Positions 20,662 to 29,448 are shown, counted from the first letter of the stretch. The stretch: DNA of 64,000 nucleotides from a bacterium (GCA_030426805.1 JAUHXU010000004.1:296792-360791); one strand, 5' to 3'. Numbers and translations are program-made. Notes: generated by a model not told the origin, from the letters alone.

Positions 20662-22671
20662 GTGTTCGTCGCGATGCTCTGCCGACTGTCGGGCCGCGCC
20701 GCGATCGTCGTGCTCTGCGGCGTCGCGGCCGTCGTCGCGCAGGAGCGCCAGCTCGCAGCGATCGACGCCGCGACGGAAACGGACGCGGCGGCGGTCGCAG
20801 AGGCCCGTCGGGTCGGACGCGAGGTCGGCGCGGCGATCAAGGCCGGTGGACACGACCCGGCACCACTCGTCAAACGGCTGCCGGCCGTCGCGGCGGCAAT
20901 CGCGCTCGGCACCGTGGGGGACGACCGCTACCTGCCCGATCTGATCGCGCGGCTCGAGGACACCCGCGAGCCGGCCCGAATCGTCGCGCTCGCGGAGGCG
21001 TGCTGCGACCTCGGCGGCACCGTCGGCGTCGACGTCTTGCTCTCGGTCGCGCTTCGGCCCGGGGGCGAGGAGGTTCGCGACGCGATCGCCGCGCTGAAGC
21101 GCTGCGTCGACGAGGGTCTCGCCGTTCCCGAGACCGTGACGCACGATCGCACCGGGCCGTTTCACCTGCGGCACCGCTGGGACTCGGATCCGGCGCGCCG
21201 AATGCGGGTCGGCCCGGCCGCGCCGTCGGAAGCGTTGCTCGTCCGGGTCGATGCGCTCGCGGCGCGCGTCGCCGACCGGGACGATGCGCGGGCGCGCTTC
21301 ATCCTGACCGGGCTCCGGCGGTTCGGTGCGACCGCGATCTGCGACACGTTTCGCGCTGACGACCCGCGCCCCACGGTCGCGATTCGGCAGCGGATCCTGC
21401 TCGACATCGGTGCGCCGGCCGTGAAGCCACTACGCACCGCGCTCGCCGACACCGACGGTCGCGCGGCGGTCCTCCGCGCGCTCGTCTGGCTGACGACCCA
21501 GGCGCACGAGTCCGCAGCACTGCGGACCGCCCTCGCTTCGGTGGAGCCGGTGGTTCTCGCCGCATGGTCGTCGCTCACCGCCGACGCTCGCGCCGAGGCG
21601 ATCCGCTACCTGGGGCAAGTCGGCTCGGTCGAAGCGGGGCGGCAACTCGTCGCCCACGCGATCGACCCGGCGGCGCCCGTGGAGTCGCGTGTCGCCGCGG
21701 CGGGGCGCGCGGCGTTACTGCCGGGTGATCCGGCGCCGCTGCTCGCGCTGGCGCGGGACTCGGCCGCACCGCCGGTCCTCCGGGACCGTGCGGCGTTTGC
21801 CGCGGTGGCACGAGGCGAGCGCGAGGGGATCGGGCTGCTCGTCGAAGCACTCGCCACGCGTTCCTCGCCACTGCCGCTGCTCCGTGCCCTCGACGGCCGT
21901 CCCTACTTCGGATACGAGCTGCACCCGGATCGCGCGATCGAACGTTGGCGTCGGTACTGGACGCGCTATGGACGCGTCGCTCGATACACGGTGACCCGGC
22001 TGCACACCGAAGCGCGCTGGGCGATCGAGAACGAGGCGTACGCGGACGATCTGCGCAACGGGTGGTATGGCGTCTTCACCGCCGCGCGACCGCTCGCCGA
22101 ACGCGTCGCGCGCGAAGATGCCGTGATGGCGCTCGCGGACCAAACCGCACCGACCCTGATCGCCTGGATCGAGCGGTCGTCCGACCCCGTCCGCCGATTC
22201 CACGCGGCGCAGATGGCCGCAGTCCGAGGATTGCGCCCGGCGGTCCCCGCGCTGGTGACGGCGCTCGGCGACGACGTGGCATTGGTTCGGTCGACAGCGG
22301 CCGAAGGGCTCGGACTGATCGGCCAGGGGTTCGAGTACGCCGACTTCGCGGCGGCGATCGCGGATGCATTGCGGCCACGCCTCGCGGACCCCGACGCACT
22401 CGTGCGCGCCCAGGTTGCTCTGGCGCTGGCCCGGGTCGGCTCCGGCGACGGGGTTCCGGTGCTGATCGACGGGTTGCTCGACGCGGATCGCGGGGTCAGT
22501 GACTTCTGCTGGGTGACCCTCCGTCGGATCACCGGTGGTCGCGACGGCGGCTTCGTGCCGGGATCGGGTCTCGCCGCTCGACGCGCGGCGGTAGCAGCCC
22601 TCCGCGCGTGGTGGCGCACCGCGGCCGACGAGTTCCGGCCGACGCCACCGCCACCGAAGGCCGCGGGATGA
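20662..22671 (+). CDS. Secreted HEAT-repeat protein
   Basis: 669 residues if the GTG at 20662 is used; an in-frame ATG at 20674 gives an equally good signal peptide (AAIVVLCGVAAVVAQ) and cannot be excluded. The mature part is built of HEAT/PBS-lyase-like repeats, e.g. LPDLIARLEDTREPARIVAL and VPALVTALGDDVALVRSTAA. No metal-binding or catalytic motif is seen. Its stop overlaps the start of the Kelch-like gene, so the two are probably translated together. Likely a periplasmic scaffold (inference). Confidence 0.75.
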   Translation: MFVAMLCRLSGRAAIVVLCGVAAVVAQERQLAAIDAATETDAAAVAEARRVGREVGAAIKAGGHDPAPLVKRLPAVAAAIALGTVGDDRYLPDLIARLEDTREPARIVALAEACCDLGGTVGVDVLLSVALRPGGEEVRDAIAALKRCVDEGLAVPETVTHDRTGPFHLRHRWDSDPARRMRVGPAAPSEALLVRVDALAARVADRDDARARFILTGLRRFGATAICDTFRADDPRPTVAIRQRILLDIGAPAVKPLRTALADTDGRAAVLRALVWLTTQAHESAALRTALASVEPVVLAAWSSLTADARAEAIRYLGQVGSVEAGRQLVAHAIDPAAPVESRVAAAGRAALLPGDPAPLLALARDSAAPPVLRDRAAFAAVARGEREGIGLLVEALATRSSPLPLLRALDGRPYFGYELHPDRAIERWRRYWTRYGRVARYTVTRLHTEARWAIENEAYADDLRNGWYGVFTAARPLAERVAREDAVMALADQTAPTLIAWIERSSDPVRRFHAAQMAAVRGLRPAVPALVTALGDDVALVRSTAAEGLGLIGQGFEYADFAAAIADALRPRLADPDALVRAQVALALARVGSGDGVPVLIDGLLDADRGVSDFCWVTLRRITGGRDGGFVPGSGLAARRAAVAALRAWWRTAADEFRPTPPPPKAAG

Positions 22672-24335
22672 CGAGACGCCACATCGCAGCGGTGGGGCTC
22701 GCGCTCTTCGTGATCGCGTCGGACCGCGTGTACGCCCAACCGGCCGAGGCGGTACCGCTCGGCTACGGCGTCGGCGCGACGACGCCGGCCCCCCGGCTGA
22801 CGATCGATCCGCCGGCGCTCGGGACGACGGTGGCGATCCGCGCCACCGCCCTCACGCCGGGTGCGGCCGGGGCACTCGTCCTCGCGCGCGGCGCCGCGCC
22901 GTTGGCGTTGCCGAGTGGGGCGGCCGCGTTCGTCGACCTCGGCGACGTGCGCGCGTGGATCCCGTCGGCCAGCGATGCGGCCGGTCGATTCGAACACGCG
23001 ATCGCGATCCCGTCGGCGCCGGCGCTCCTCGGTATCGAGCTGGTCGCGCAGGGCTACGTGTCGTCGTCTGCGCCGGCCGGCATCGATGTGACGAACGGCA
23101 TCCGACTGCGCGTCGGATCGCACGTGACGCCACCGTCCGGAGCGCTCGCCGGGCTCCCGTCGACGGGGGGCCCCGGACTGCGCGCGCTGCAGTCGCTCGC
23201 GCCGGGGAGTTGGGTCGACCTCGGCGTGCCGGCGCCGGATCCCGCGCACGGTCTCGCGACCGGCCGAAGCTACACGCCGCGGCTCGCGCCGGCCGCGCAT
23301 CTCGGCGGAGCGTTCTTCACCGGCGAGGGGACGCACGGCTACGTCGTGCCGGCGACGGGGCGCTACGTCGACGACGTCTGGTTCTACGATCTCGCGGCGC
23401 ACCGCTGGATCTGCGTCAAGCCGGGTTCGCACGTCGCGACGCTCGCGCTGCGTCTGAACGAGGATCGGTTCGAGGTCGACGCGCAAGGCGCGCCGATTCC
23501 GGTCGCCCAACTCGGCCACGGCTACGAGCTCGTCACCGTCGACGAATCGCGGCGCGCCTTCGTGATGGTCGCCGCGCCGAACACCTACTGGACCAACGCG
23601 ATGCCGCAACGCCTCGCGTGGCTCGGCAACGTGTCGCTGCCCGCGTCGCAGGCCGCATCCCCCTGGCTCTTCGAAGAAGCGACCGGCCGCTGGCGGCGCG
23701 AGCCGCCGGGCGCGACCCGACCCACGCTCGACGTGACCGGGCGCTCCGTCGTCGTCCACTACGTGCCGAGTCGACGGGCGACCTGGTGCTGGGACAAGAG
23801 CGCCGCTCAGCGACGGACGGTGTGGTACTTCGATGCGAGCACCTACCGCTGGAGCCCGGTCGCGCTCGCCCAGGACGGACCGCGCATCACCGGCACCGGG
23901 GTGAGCTGCTTCGACCGCACGAGGGAGCGCATCTACTTCTTCGCCGTCGACGAGACGGGCACCGCGTTTCGGCTCTGGTTCTTCGACGTCGCGACGTCGC
24001 GCTGGGTGGACACCGGTGCGACGGGCATGCCTCCGCTCGCCGGACGAACGCCGTATGTGAGCGCTTACGCAGGCCTCACGTTCGACGACGCCAGCGGCCG
24101 CGTGCTCGTCCGACTGACCGGCCCGAGCGCGTCGTATCCGTCGTTCCACGTCTTCGATCCGACGACCGGCGCGTTCGATCCGGAGCCGATCGCACCGCCG
24201 GCCGCGCTCCGCAGTCACTTCACGTTCGCAGCGACGAACGCGTTCTATGCGGGCGACTACGACGCGCACATCCTTCACGTCGCGGGCGAACGAGGCCGCA
24301 CCGGTCGCTTCCTCGCGTTCCGACTCGGGCGGTGA
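22668..24335 (+). CDS. Secreted Kelch-like beta-propeller protein of unknown function
   Basis: 555 residues, starting with the ATG overlapping the preceding stop. A signal peptide (GLALFVIASDRVYAQ) precedes an IPT-like or Ig-like N-terminal region. The second half contains repeated blades of the form VWFYDLAAHRWICVKPGS, VWYFDASTYRWSPVAL and LWFFDVATSRWVDTGA, a clear Kelch/galactose-oxidase-like pattern. No catalytic Cys-Tyr radical site was recognised, so a binding role is more likely. It ends 3 bp from the convergent VWA gene. Confidence 0.72.
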   Translation: MTRRHIAAVGLALFVIASDRVYAQPAEAVPLGYGVGATTPAPRLTIDPPALGTTVAIRATALTPGAAGALVLARGAAPLALPSGAAAFVDLGDVRAWIPSASDAAGRFEHAIAIPSAPALLGIELVAQGYVSSSAPAGIDVTNGIRLRVGSHVTPPSGALAGLPSTGGPGLRALQSLAPGSWVDLGVPAPDPAHGLATGRSYTPRLAPAAHLGGAFFTGEGTHGYVVPATGRYVDDVWFYDLAAHRWICVKPGSHVATLALRLNEDRFEVDAQGAPIPVAQLGHGYELVTVDESRRAFVMVAAPNTYWTNAMPQRLAWLGNVSLPASQAASPWLFEEATGRWRREPPGATRPTLDVTGRSVVVHYVPSRRATWCWDKSAAQRRTVWYFDASTYRWSPVALAQDGPRITGTGVSCFDRTRERIYFFAVDETGTAFRLWFFDVATSRWVDTGATGMPPLAGRTPYVSAYAGLTFDDASGRVLVRLTGPSASYPSFHVFDPTTGAFDPEPIAPPAALRSHFTFAATNAFYAGDYDAHILHVAGERGRTGRFLAFRLGR

Positions 24336-24338
24336 GCC

Positions 24339-26423
24339 TCAGGGGGCCTTGCGGCGGCTGACGAACGTGCCGCCGGTGCGTGTCGCGAGCGCGCGCATGA
24401 ACGGCACGTCGGCGTCGAGGCCGAGGGCGATCGCGTGGATCGTGACGTTGCCTCGCCGACAGCGGCGCACGATCTCCGCGAGCGCGTCCTCCGGGAGGGG
24501 GCGGTCGCCGCGGTTGCAGCCGCCGTCGGCGAGCAGGAAGACCGTGTCCGGCGTCGCAGCGTCGAGCCGATCGGGGTCGCCGATCGCGAGCGACACGGCG
24601 TCGAAGATGTTCGTCTGCCCGTCGGCGACGAGCGTCTCGACCCACTGCGTCGCGCGGCGCCGGTTCTTCTCGTTGGCCACCACGGGCTTGCGCTTGAACG
24701 GCTCCGGCCCGTCGGAGAACGCGACGATCGAGAAGTGCGCGTCATCGGGCAGGGCGGTCAGGGTCGTCAGCAGTTCCTTCTTCGCGAGCGCGAGCTTGGT
24801 CTCGCTCTCCGGCGGCTTCTCGCCGAGCAACCAGGAGAGCGCGTTCGCGTCGATTCCCGCGGCCATGCTCCCGGACGTGTCGAGCACGAACGCGATGTTG
24901 CGGGACCGCGTGCGCACGCCGTAGAACGCGATCCGCCCGGCGTCGGCGTCGGCAGCCGCGTCACCGCGGCGCTTCTTCGACGGGCCGGAGTAGCCGTCCC
25001 GGTGCTTCGCCCACCACGAAGCCCACAACGCCGCGTTGCCGTGAAAGTCCTCTCCGGTCAGCGCGGTCAGCGCCCGATTGATCGCGACGAGGGGCTGGCC
25101 GTTCGCGCGGCGGGCGGCGGCGACGAGAGCGTCGATCGACGAGGCGCCGCCGATCTCGGCGAGCGAGCGCGCCGCCGCGATCCGCACCTGCCACAACTCG
25201 TCGCCGAGTCGCTCGGCCACCGCCGCGACGTGCGCGTGCCAGTCGGCGCGGGCGAGTGCGCGGCACGCTGCGATGCGCACAACCGCGTGGCGGGCTTGCG
25301 TCGCACCGACGAGCGCCGTTCCGACAGCCGGTTCATTGCAGGCACCCGCGTGTTCGACGAGCGCAAGGGAGGCGTCGTCCGTGCGCGCACCGGCGATCGC
25401 TTTCGCGACGACAGCGGCGACCGACGCGCGTCCGGGCGGGGAGATCGCGTAGAGGCGTTCGAGTGCTGCGAAGGTCGCACGCGCCGCGACGTCGTGCTCT
25501 TCGAGCGCGCGCAGCGCCTCGGTCCGCGCCTTCATCGCCTTTTCCGCGGCCGCCTCGAGGCGTTCGAGTTTCTTCATCGCCTTGTTCGCGCTCGCTCCCT
25601 TCGCGAGGCGCTGGAGCGCGGCGACGGCGGGATCGCCGATCGCGGCGAGGGCCTTCGCGTGGCGAGCGACGACGCGATCGAACGCGCGCAGGGCTCGTTG
25701 GCGGCGTGCATCGCCGCGATCGTGCAACTCGATGAGCCGCTTCGCCGCGGCATCGGCCCAGGCCGCGTCGACCGTCCCGGCGGACGCGACGCCGATCGCG
25801 TCGGCGATCGCCGCACGCGAGGCCGGATCCCGGCCCGTCCCCATCGCGAGCACCGCACGCCGGGTCGCGGGCAGCGGCAGCACGCCGAGGGCGGCGACCC
25901 CAGCCGCGTCGTCGGCACCGCGGGCGAGGCGGACGCCGACTTCCTCCGCCGCCTCGTCGCCGTCGGCGACCGTCAGTGCGGCCGCGGCAGACTCGGCGAG
26001 CGTGAGGAGCACTGCATCGAGCGCGGCGATGCGACGGTCGAGGCGTTCGACGGCCGCCGTCTTGGCGAGCGCGCGCCGCGAACCGGGCCGAGGCATCGGC
26101 GGGCCTCGACGGATGGGACTCGGTTCGTCGACCTCGAAGTCTTCCTCGGCCGCGCCGATCGTCAACGACCAGCCCGCGCGCTCCAGTCGCAGCGTCGTGC
26201 GAGCGCGCGCCGCGCGGCGTGCCGCCGCGTGCAACCGTTCGCATCCATCGAGCGTGAGGGTTTCGCACAGGCGTTTCGCCGCGTCGGTGCGAGCCTCGAC
26301 CGGCGCCGACGGATCGAGCATCGCTCGCTCCAGCGACGACTGAGCGCCCACCGACCCGACCAGAACCGCAACGACGACGATCGCGCCCCAGCGCGTGAGA
26401 GGCTTCCGCAAGATCCGTTTCAT
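24339..26423 (-). CDS. VWA-domain protein with HEAT-like repeats and signal sequence
   Basis: 694 residues from the ATG at 26423; upstream in-frame ATGs precede the promoter-like element and were rejected. A signal-like segment (GAIVVVAVLVGSVGAQ) is followed by long alpha-helical Ala-rich HEAT-like repeats and then a C-terminal von Willebrand A domain. The MIDAS is complete: FVLDTSGSM (DxSxS), GQTNIFDAV (Thr) and LLADGG (Asp). Such domains bind ligands through a metal ion. The position beside secreted HEAT and Kelch-like genes suggests a surface-protein cluster, though it is transcribed in the opposite direction. Confidence 0.8.
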   Translation of the reverse strand: MKRILRKPLTRWGAIVVVAVLVGSVGAQSSLERAMLDPSAPVEARTDAAKRLCETLTLDGCERLHAAARRAARARTTLRLERAGWSLTIGAAEEDFEVDEPSPIRRGPPMPRPGSRRALAKTAAVERLDRRIAALDAVLLTLAESAAAALTVADGDEAAEEVGVRLARGADDAAGVAALGVLPLPATRRAVLAMGTGRDPASRAAIADAIGVASAGTVDAAWADAAAKRLIELHDRGDARRQRALRAFDRVVARHAKALAAIGDPAVAALQRLAKGASANKAMKKLERLEAAAEKAMKARTEALRALEEHDVAARATFAALERLYAISPPGRASVAAVVAKAIAGARTDDASLALVEHAGACNEPAVGTALVGATQARHAVVRIAACRALARADWHAHVAAVAERLGDELWQVRIAAARSLAEIGGASSIDALVAAARRANGQPLVAINRALTALTGEDFHGNAALWASWWAKHRDGYSGPSKKRRGDAAADADAGRIAFYGVRTRSRNIAFVLDTSGSMAAGIDANALSWLLGEKPPESETKLALAKKELLTTLTALPDDAHFSIVAFSDGPEPFKRKPVVANEKNRRRATQWVETLVADGQTNIFDAVSLAIGDPDRLDAATPDTVFLLADGGCNRGDRPLPEDALAEIVRRCRRGNVTIHAIALGLDADVPFMRALATRTGGTFVSRRKAP

Positions 26424-26429
26424 GCGGGC

Positions 26430-26438
26430 ATCGTAGCA
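26430..26438 (-). promoter_or_regulatory. Extended -10 element abutting the VWA gene start
   Basis: On the minus strand TGC-TACGAT matches an extended -10. Only 6 bp separate it from the ATG at 26423, so transcription would begin at or next to the start codon, giving a leaderless message. Confidence 0.4.
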
Positions 26439-26534
26439 GAGATTCGCCCACAGGACGCCAAGGTCGCGCCGCCCGCAGCGTGCAAACGCCCGGTAGAATG
26501 GGGCCGCCGCGACACAAACGGGGAGGAGTGCACG

Positions 26535-27242
26535 ATGCGAACCGCTCTCGTCACGTCGGTCATCGGGATCGTGATCTGGTGGGGCGGCCGAGCCGCCGAG
26601 CCGGCTGCGCCCGACGCCGATCCGACCCGGCGCTTCACGCCGGTCCACGTTCCGAAGGATGCCGGGTGGATCCGCGCAGCGGAGCCGTTTCACTGGGCGC
26701 GGCTGGACGATCTCGAAACCGAGCACGGGCTCACGCACAAGGACCGGTTCCGGCTGAGCGTGAAGACGGCCGCCGGCGATGTCGCACGCATGTCGCTCCT
26801 CGCCAGCTACGGGAACGTGACGGTCGACGTGATGCCCGCGTTCACCGACGGAGAAGCGCTACTCTGCCTGAAGGTCGGGCACGGCCGGGGCACGAACGTA
26901 CATGCGGAGACGCTCGCGCTGTTTCGACTCGATGCGGACGGCTGGCGCCGCATCGCATGGCTCCGGCTGAGCTGGTGGGACTTCGACGGGAATCGCGCCG
27001 AGGGGCGCCGGATGCTCTGGCACAACTACCGATGGACACTCGCCGATCGCGACGGCGACGGCAACGCCGAGGTCCGGCTCACACCGGACCACCGATCTGA
27101 TGCCGCACGCGAGCCGCTCACCTACCGGTGGAACGCGGAAGCCGGCCGCTTCATCGCGCCGAAAGGCGCACCGTCGGCAGACCCCAAGCCCGACGAGATG
27201 TGGCAAAGCCTCGGGTGGGTCATCGGCGGCGAGGAGCGGTGA
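26535..27242 (+). CDS. Hypothetical secreted protein
   Basis: 235 residues, with a good GGGAGGA ribosome-binding site 9 bp before the ATG. The N-terminus (ALVTSVIGIVIWWGGRAAEP) is a signal peptide or anchor. The rest is beta-rich with Trp and Asp, including a DRDGDGNAEV stretch (about residues 175-184) that resembles a calcium-binding FG-GAP/dockerin-like loop. A TAGAAT hexamer at 26494-26499 is a candidate -10 without a clear -35. I do not recognise a family. Confidence 0.65.
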   Translation: MRTALVTSVIGIVIWWGGRAAEPAAPDADPTRRFTPVHVPKDAGWIRAAEPFHWARLDDLETEHGLTHKDRFRLSVKTAAGDVARMSLLASYGNVTVDVMPAFTDGEALLCLKVGHGRGTNVHAETLALFRLDADGWRRIAWLRLSWWDFDGNRAEGRRMLWHNYRWTLADRDGDGNAEVRLTPDHRSDAAREPLTYRWNAEAGRFIAPKGAPSADPKPDEMWQSLGWVIGGEER

Positions 27243-27331
27243 GCGCCGGCGAGGTCCCGCAGCATGGCCGGCAGAATCACCGCGGAGCACGGTTGCGTCG
27301 CTCGAAGTGGGGAGCCCGTGCCGGTGCCGGG

Positions 27332-27408
27332 TGGTGGGCGATACTGGATTCGAACCAGTGACCTCTACAATGTGAGTGTAGCGCTCTAACCAACTGAGCT
27401 AATCGCCC
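27332..27408 (-). tRNA. tRNA-Val (anticodon CAC)
   Basis: Read on the minus strand, GGGCGAT pairs with ATCGCCC (acceptor stem). The D arm is GCTC/GAGC, the anticodon stem is CTACA/TGTAG with loop CTCACAT (anticodon CAC, reads GUG), and the T arm contains GGTTCGAATCC. Discriminator A is at 27335 and the CCA end is encoded (27334-27332). All four arms close well, and the high-GC genome makes heavy use of GUG codons. Confidence 0.96.
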
Positions 27409-27418
27409 GGCGGGGCGA

Positions 27419-27447
27419 ATCATAGGCGGTCGGGGGTGGGGGGTCAA
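27419..27447 (-). promoter_or_regulatory. Promoter of tRNA-Val
   Basis: On the minus strand TTGACC (27447-27442) and TATGAT (27424-27419) are separated by exactly 17 bp. Initiation near 27412 would leave a leader of only a few bases before the tRNA 5' end. This is one of the best consensus matches in the window. Confidence 0.65.
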
Positions 27448-27491
27448 GCCGGGCAGGGGGGCCGCGAGGGGGCGCCTCGCGTCCGGTGATC

Positions 27492-27500
27492 TGCTACAAT
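27492..27500 (+). promoter_or_regulatory. Extended -10 promoter of the SUMF-like lipoprotein gene
   Basis: TGC-TACAAT at 27492-27500 is an extended -10 without a recognisable -35. It gives a leader of about 55 nt. The leader contains an A-rich stretch with GGAAA-type ribosome-binding sites before the ATG at 27562. Confidence 0.45.
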
Positions 27501-27561
27501 GCGCGCCCCGTTCGTGCTGAGCGGGGCCACCCCGAGACTCGAGGAAAACAGGGAAACGAAC

Positions 27562-28515
27562 ATGGTCCGTGGTTCTCGTACGTGTGTCGCGTGGGTCGTC
27601 CTCGCGATGATCGGGCTCGCTCTCGTCGGATGCGGCCCTTCGAAGAAGCCCAAGAAGGCGAAGAAGAAGCCCTACATCCCGACGCAAGCGGAACTCGCGG
27701 CGCACCTCGAGAAGCTCCGCAACACCGATGCGAACATGGTCGAGATCCCGGCCGGTCGCTACAAGCTCGGCGACAACAGCTTCAAGGGCAATCGCGAACG
27801 CTTCTTCGAACTCGAAGCGCCGTTCCTGATGGACAAGTTCGAGGTGTCGAACATCGACTGGTTCATGTACCTGTGGCTGACCAAGGGCACGGAGCAGATC
27901 GAGTACCTCGCGTCGACCCCGGTCGTGATGGGGGAGTTCGACACCGACAAGTGGATCCAGGACGACAAGAACTTCCAGTTCGACTACGAGAGCCGCTCGA
28001 AGCACCCGGTGCGCGCGATCGGCTACGACGAAGCGCTGGGGTTCGCCAAGTTCTTCAAGAAGCAACTCCCCACCGCCGACCAGTGGGAGTGCGCCGCGCG
28101 CGGCCAGAACGGCCTGCGCTACCCGTGGGGCAACCGCTACACGCGCGCCGACTGGAAGACGAAGTGCTGGACGAGCTTCATGATGAGCCGCGGCGACGAC
28201 GGCAGCGGTCCCGCGGACCGCGAGAGCATCGAGTGGTTGAGCGACACGGTCCCGGTCGACTCGATGCCCGAGGGCAAGAGCCCGTTCGAGGTCTACCACA
28301 TGGCCGACAACGTCGCCGAGTGGACGACGACCACGGTGCCGACCGGCAAGGACGAGTTCAAGAAGCTCAAGAAGAGTGAGCGCCCGCGCGCCCAAGTCGT
28401 CAAGGGCGGCCACTTCCGCTCGCGTCAGAAAGGCGCGCTCGCCGCGCAGTTCTTCGACCTGATGAAGGAAACCGCGACCGACTCGCTGCAGACCGGCTTC
28501 CGCTGCATCCGCTGA
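27562..28515 (+). CDS. SUMF1/formylglycine-generating-enzyme-like lipoprotein
   Basis: 317 residues from the ATG giving a lipoprotein signal (WVVLAMIGLALVGCGPS, lipobox LVGC), then a lysine-rich linker. The FGE-sulfatase fold is recognisable from MVEIPAGRYKLGD, the EVSNIDWFMYL segment, LPTADQWECAARG with LRYPWGNRY, DNVAEWTTT and the C-terminal LQTGFRCIR. These domains are frequent in planctomycetes, where most are thought to be binding modules rather than true sulfatase activators. No sulfatase gene is nearby. It converges with the next minus-strand gene with a 4-bp gap. Confidence 0.88.
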   Translation: MVRGSRTCVAWVVLAMIGLALVGCGPSKKPKKAKKKPYIPTQAELAAHLEKLRNTDANMVEIPAGRYKLGDNSFKGNRERFFELEAPFLMDKFEVSNIDWFMYLWLTKGTEQIEYLASTPVVMGEFDTDKWIQDDKNFQFDYESRSKHPVRAIGYDEALGFAKFFKKQLPTADQWECAARGQNGLRYPWGNRYTRADWKTKCWTSFMMSRGDDGSGPADRESIEWLSDTVPVDSMPEGKSPFEVYHMADNVAEWTTTTVPTGKDEFKKLKKSERPRAQVVKGGHFRSRQKGALAAQFFDLMKETATDSLQTGFRCIR

Positions 28516-28519
28516 CCGG

Positions 28520-28993
28520 TCACGACCCGACCTCCCCGCGCCGCCACTGCTTCACCACCCGAAGCGCGCGCGGGGAGCCCCGCCACAACTGCACGGCGTA
28601 GGCGTCGTCTCCATCGAGTCCGTCGCTCGAGATCGACCCCAGCCCCGCAAACAACACCCGAGCGACGTAGGCGCCCGGCTCAACGGTCGCCTCCATCACC
28701 GCGCCCCCCAGGCACTCGTGAACCTGGAGTCGCCCGCCGGGGAGCTCCACCCCACACTCGACGACGTGGTCGTATCGCCCGGCGTCAAACCCCGGATCCG
28801 ACTCGGTGACCTCGACCGTCAGCGCGACCTCACCGTTTCGCTCCGGCTGCACGACGATCACACTCGGCCCGAGCTTCACCCTCCGCTCGACGTCCTCGTC
28901 CGAGTACTCCTCCGGCGCGCGGTTCGTCACCGACGGATCCCACAGATAGAGCTGGTGGTAGTCGACCCCTACGACAACCGAACGCGTCAGCAT
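28520..28993 (-). CDS. Small uncharacterised protein, possibly ComJ/nuclease-inhibitor-like
   Basis: 157 residues; the ATG at 28993 follows a strong GGAGGGG ribosome-binding site, so the longer upstream reading was rejected. The protein is beta-rich and acidic, starting VVVGVDYHQLYLWDP, with EEYSDEDVERRV and LPGGRLQVHE, then VEPGAYVARVLF near the C-terminus. From memory the order (YHQ near the N-terminus, acidic helix, GxY strand late) recalls ComJ-type DNA-entry nuclease inhibitors. I could not test this and give it as a weak suggestion only. The gene lies just before a repeat-rich non-coding island. Confidence 0.5.
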   Translation of the reverse strand: MLTRSVVVGVDYHQLYLWDPSVTNRAPEEYSDEDVERRVKLGPSVIVVQPERNGEVALTVEVTESDPGFDAGRYDHVVECGVELPGGRLQVHECLGGAVMEATVEPGAYVARVLFAGLGSISSDGLDGDDAYAVQLWRGSPRALRVVKQWRRGEVGS

Positions 28994-29028
28994 CGCCCCT
29001 CCGCCTTCTCCTCTTCGCTCCGTCGTCC

Positions 29029-29195
29029 AGGGTCGGGTCCTGCGGCTGGAGGGCCGCAGATTCGCCCGATTCCTGGCCGCTGGCAAGGCGCGACCGCGCG
29101 CCTCGCATCAGAGATACTCAAGCGCGGTCGCAACGCAGTCCAGCGGTCAGGAGGCGGGCGAAGACGCGGTCCTCGAGCCGCAGGACCCGACCCAG
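29029..29195. repeat. Long imperfect inverted repeat (about 70-bp arms)
   Basis: Left arm about 29029-29098 and right arm about 29122-29195. The outer 18 bases are perfect (29030-29047 against 29176-29193), and the inner parts share long runs such as TTCGCCCG, CCGCTGG and CGACCGCGC with few mismatches and small gaps. A loop of about 23 bases joins them. Transcribed in either direction this would form a hairpin of about 165 nt. The right arm is also the first copy of the direct repeat described next. Confidence 0.85.
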
Positions 29196-29280
29196 TAATA
29201 CTCAAGCGTGGCCGCAACGCCGCCAGCGGCCGCGAGGCGGGCGAAGATGCGCCCCGGGAACCCCCGACCCCGACCCGTAC
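29114..29280. repeat. Direct repeat, two copies with an 84-bp period
   Basis: Copies start at 29114 and 29198 with ATACTCAAGCG followed by GG, CGCAACGC, CCAGCGG and GAGGCGGGCGAAGA. The first 50 or so bases are close to identical; the ends diverge. Together with the inverted copy at 29029-29098 there are three copies, two direct and one reversed, which is the pattern of REP-like or miniature mobile repeats. Confidence 0.8.
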
Positions 29281-29289
29281 ATAAAACCA

Positions 29290-29311
29290 GGCCGGAAGGA
29301 GGATTCCGGCC
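29290..29311. other. Perfect hairpin with GGAGGA loop
   Basis: GGCCGGAA (29290-29297) pairs with TTCCGGCC (29304-29311) around the loop GGAGGA. On the plus strand the loop is Shine-Dalgarno-like and also fits a CsrA-type GGA-in-loop site; both are guesses. Confidence 0.55.
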
Positions 29312-29448
29312 CGGTGGGGATTGGCAAGGTCGCTTGGTGGCGCAGTCTGATTTGAGAAGAAAAAGGGAAAAGAAGGGGAGAAAACAGAAAGTTAACGCAC
29401 TACGCGCCCGCCTTAGCCATCCCGAGATTGCTCGTTCGGTGTTCCACT

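Noticed and set aside
29029..29280. Integron attC array
   Set aside because: The inverted repeats superficially recall attC sites (CTCAAGCG), but the GTTRRRY/RYYYAAC core boxes are absent, no integrase gene is visible, and the copies are not separated by cassettes.
29281..29320. Signal recognition particle RNA (CCGGAAGGA segment)
   Set aside because: The CCAGGCCGGAAGGA stretch resembles the SRP loop, but the required asymmetric internal loop (AGCAGC...GGCAGA) is missing and the sequence folds as a simple hairpin.
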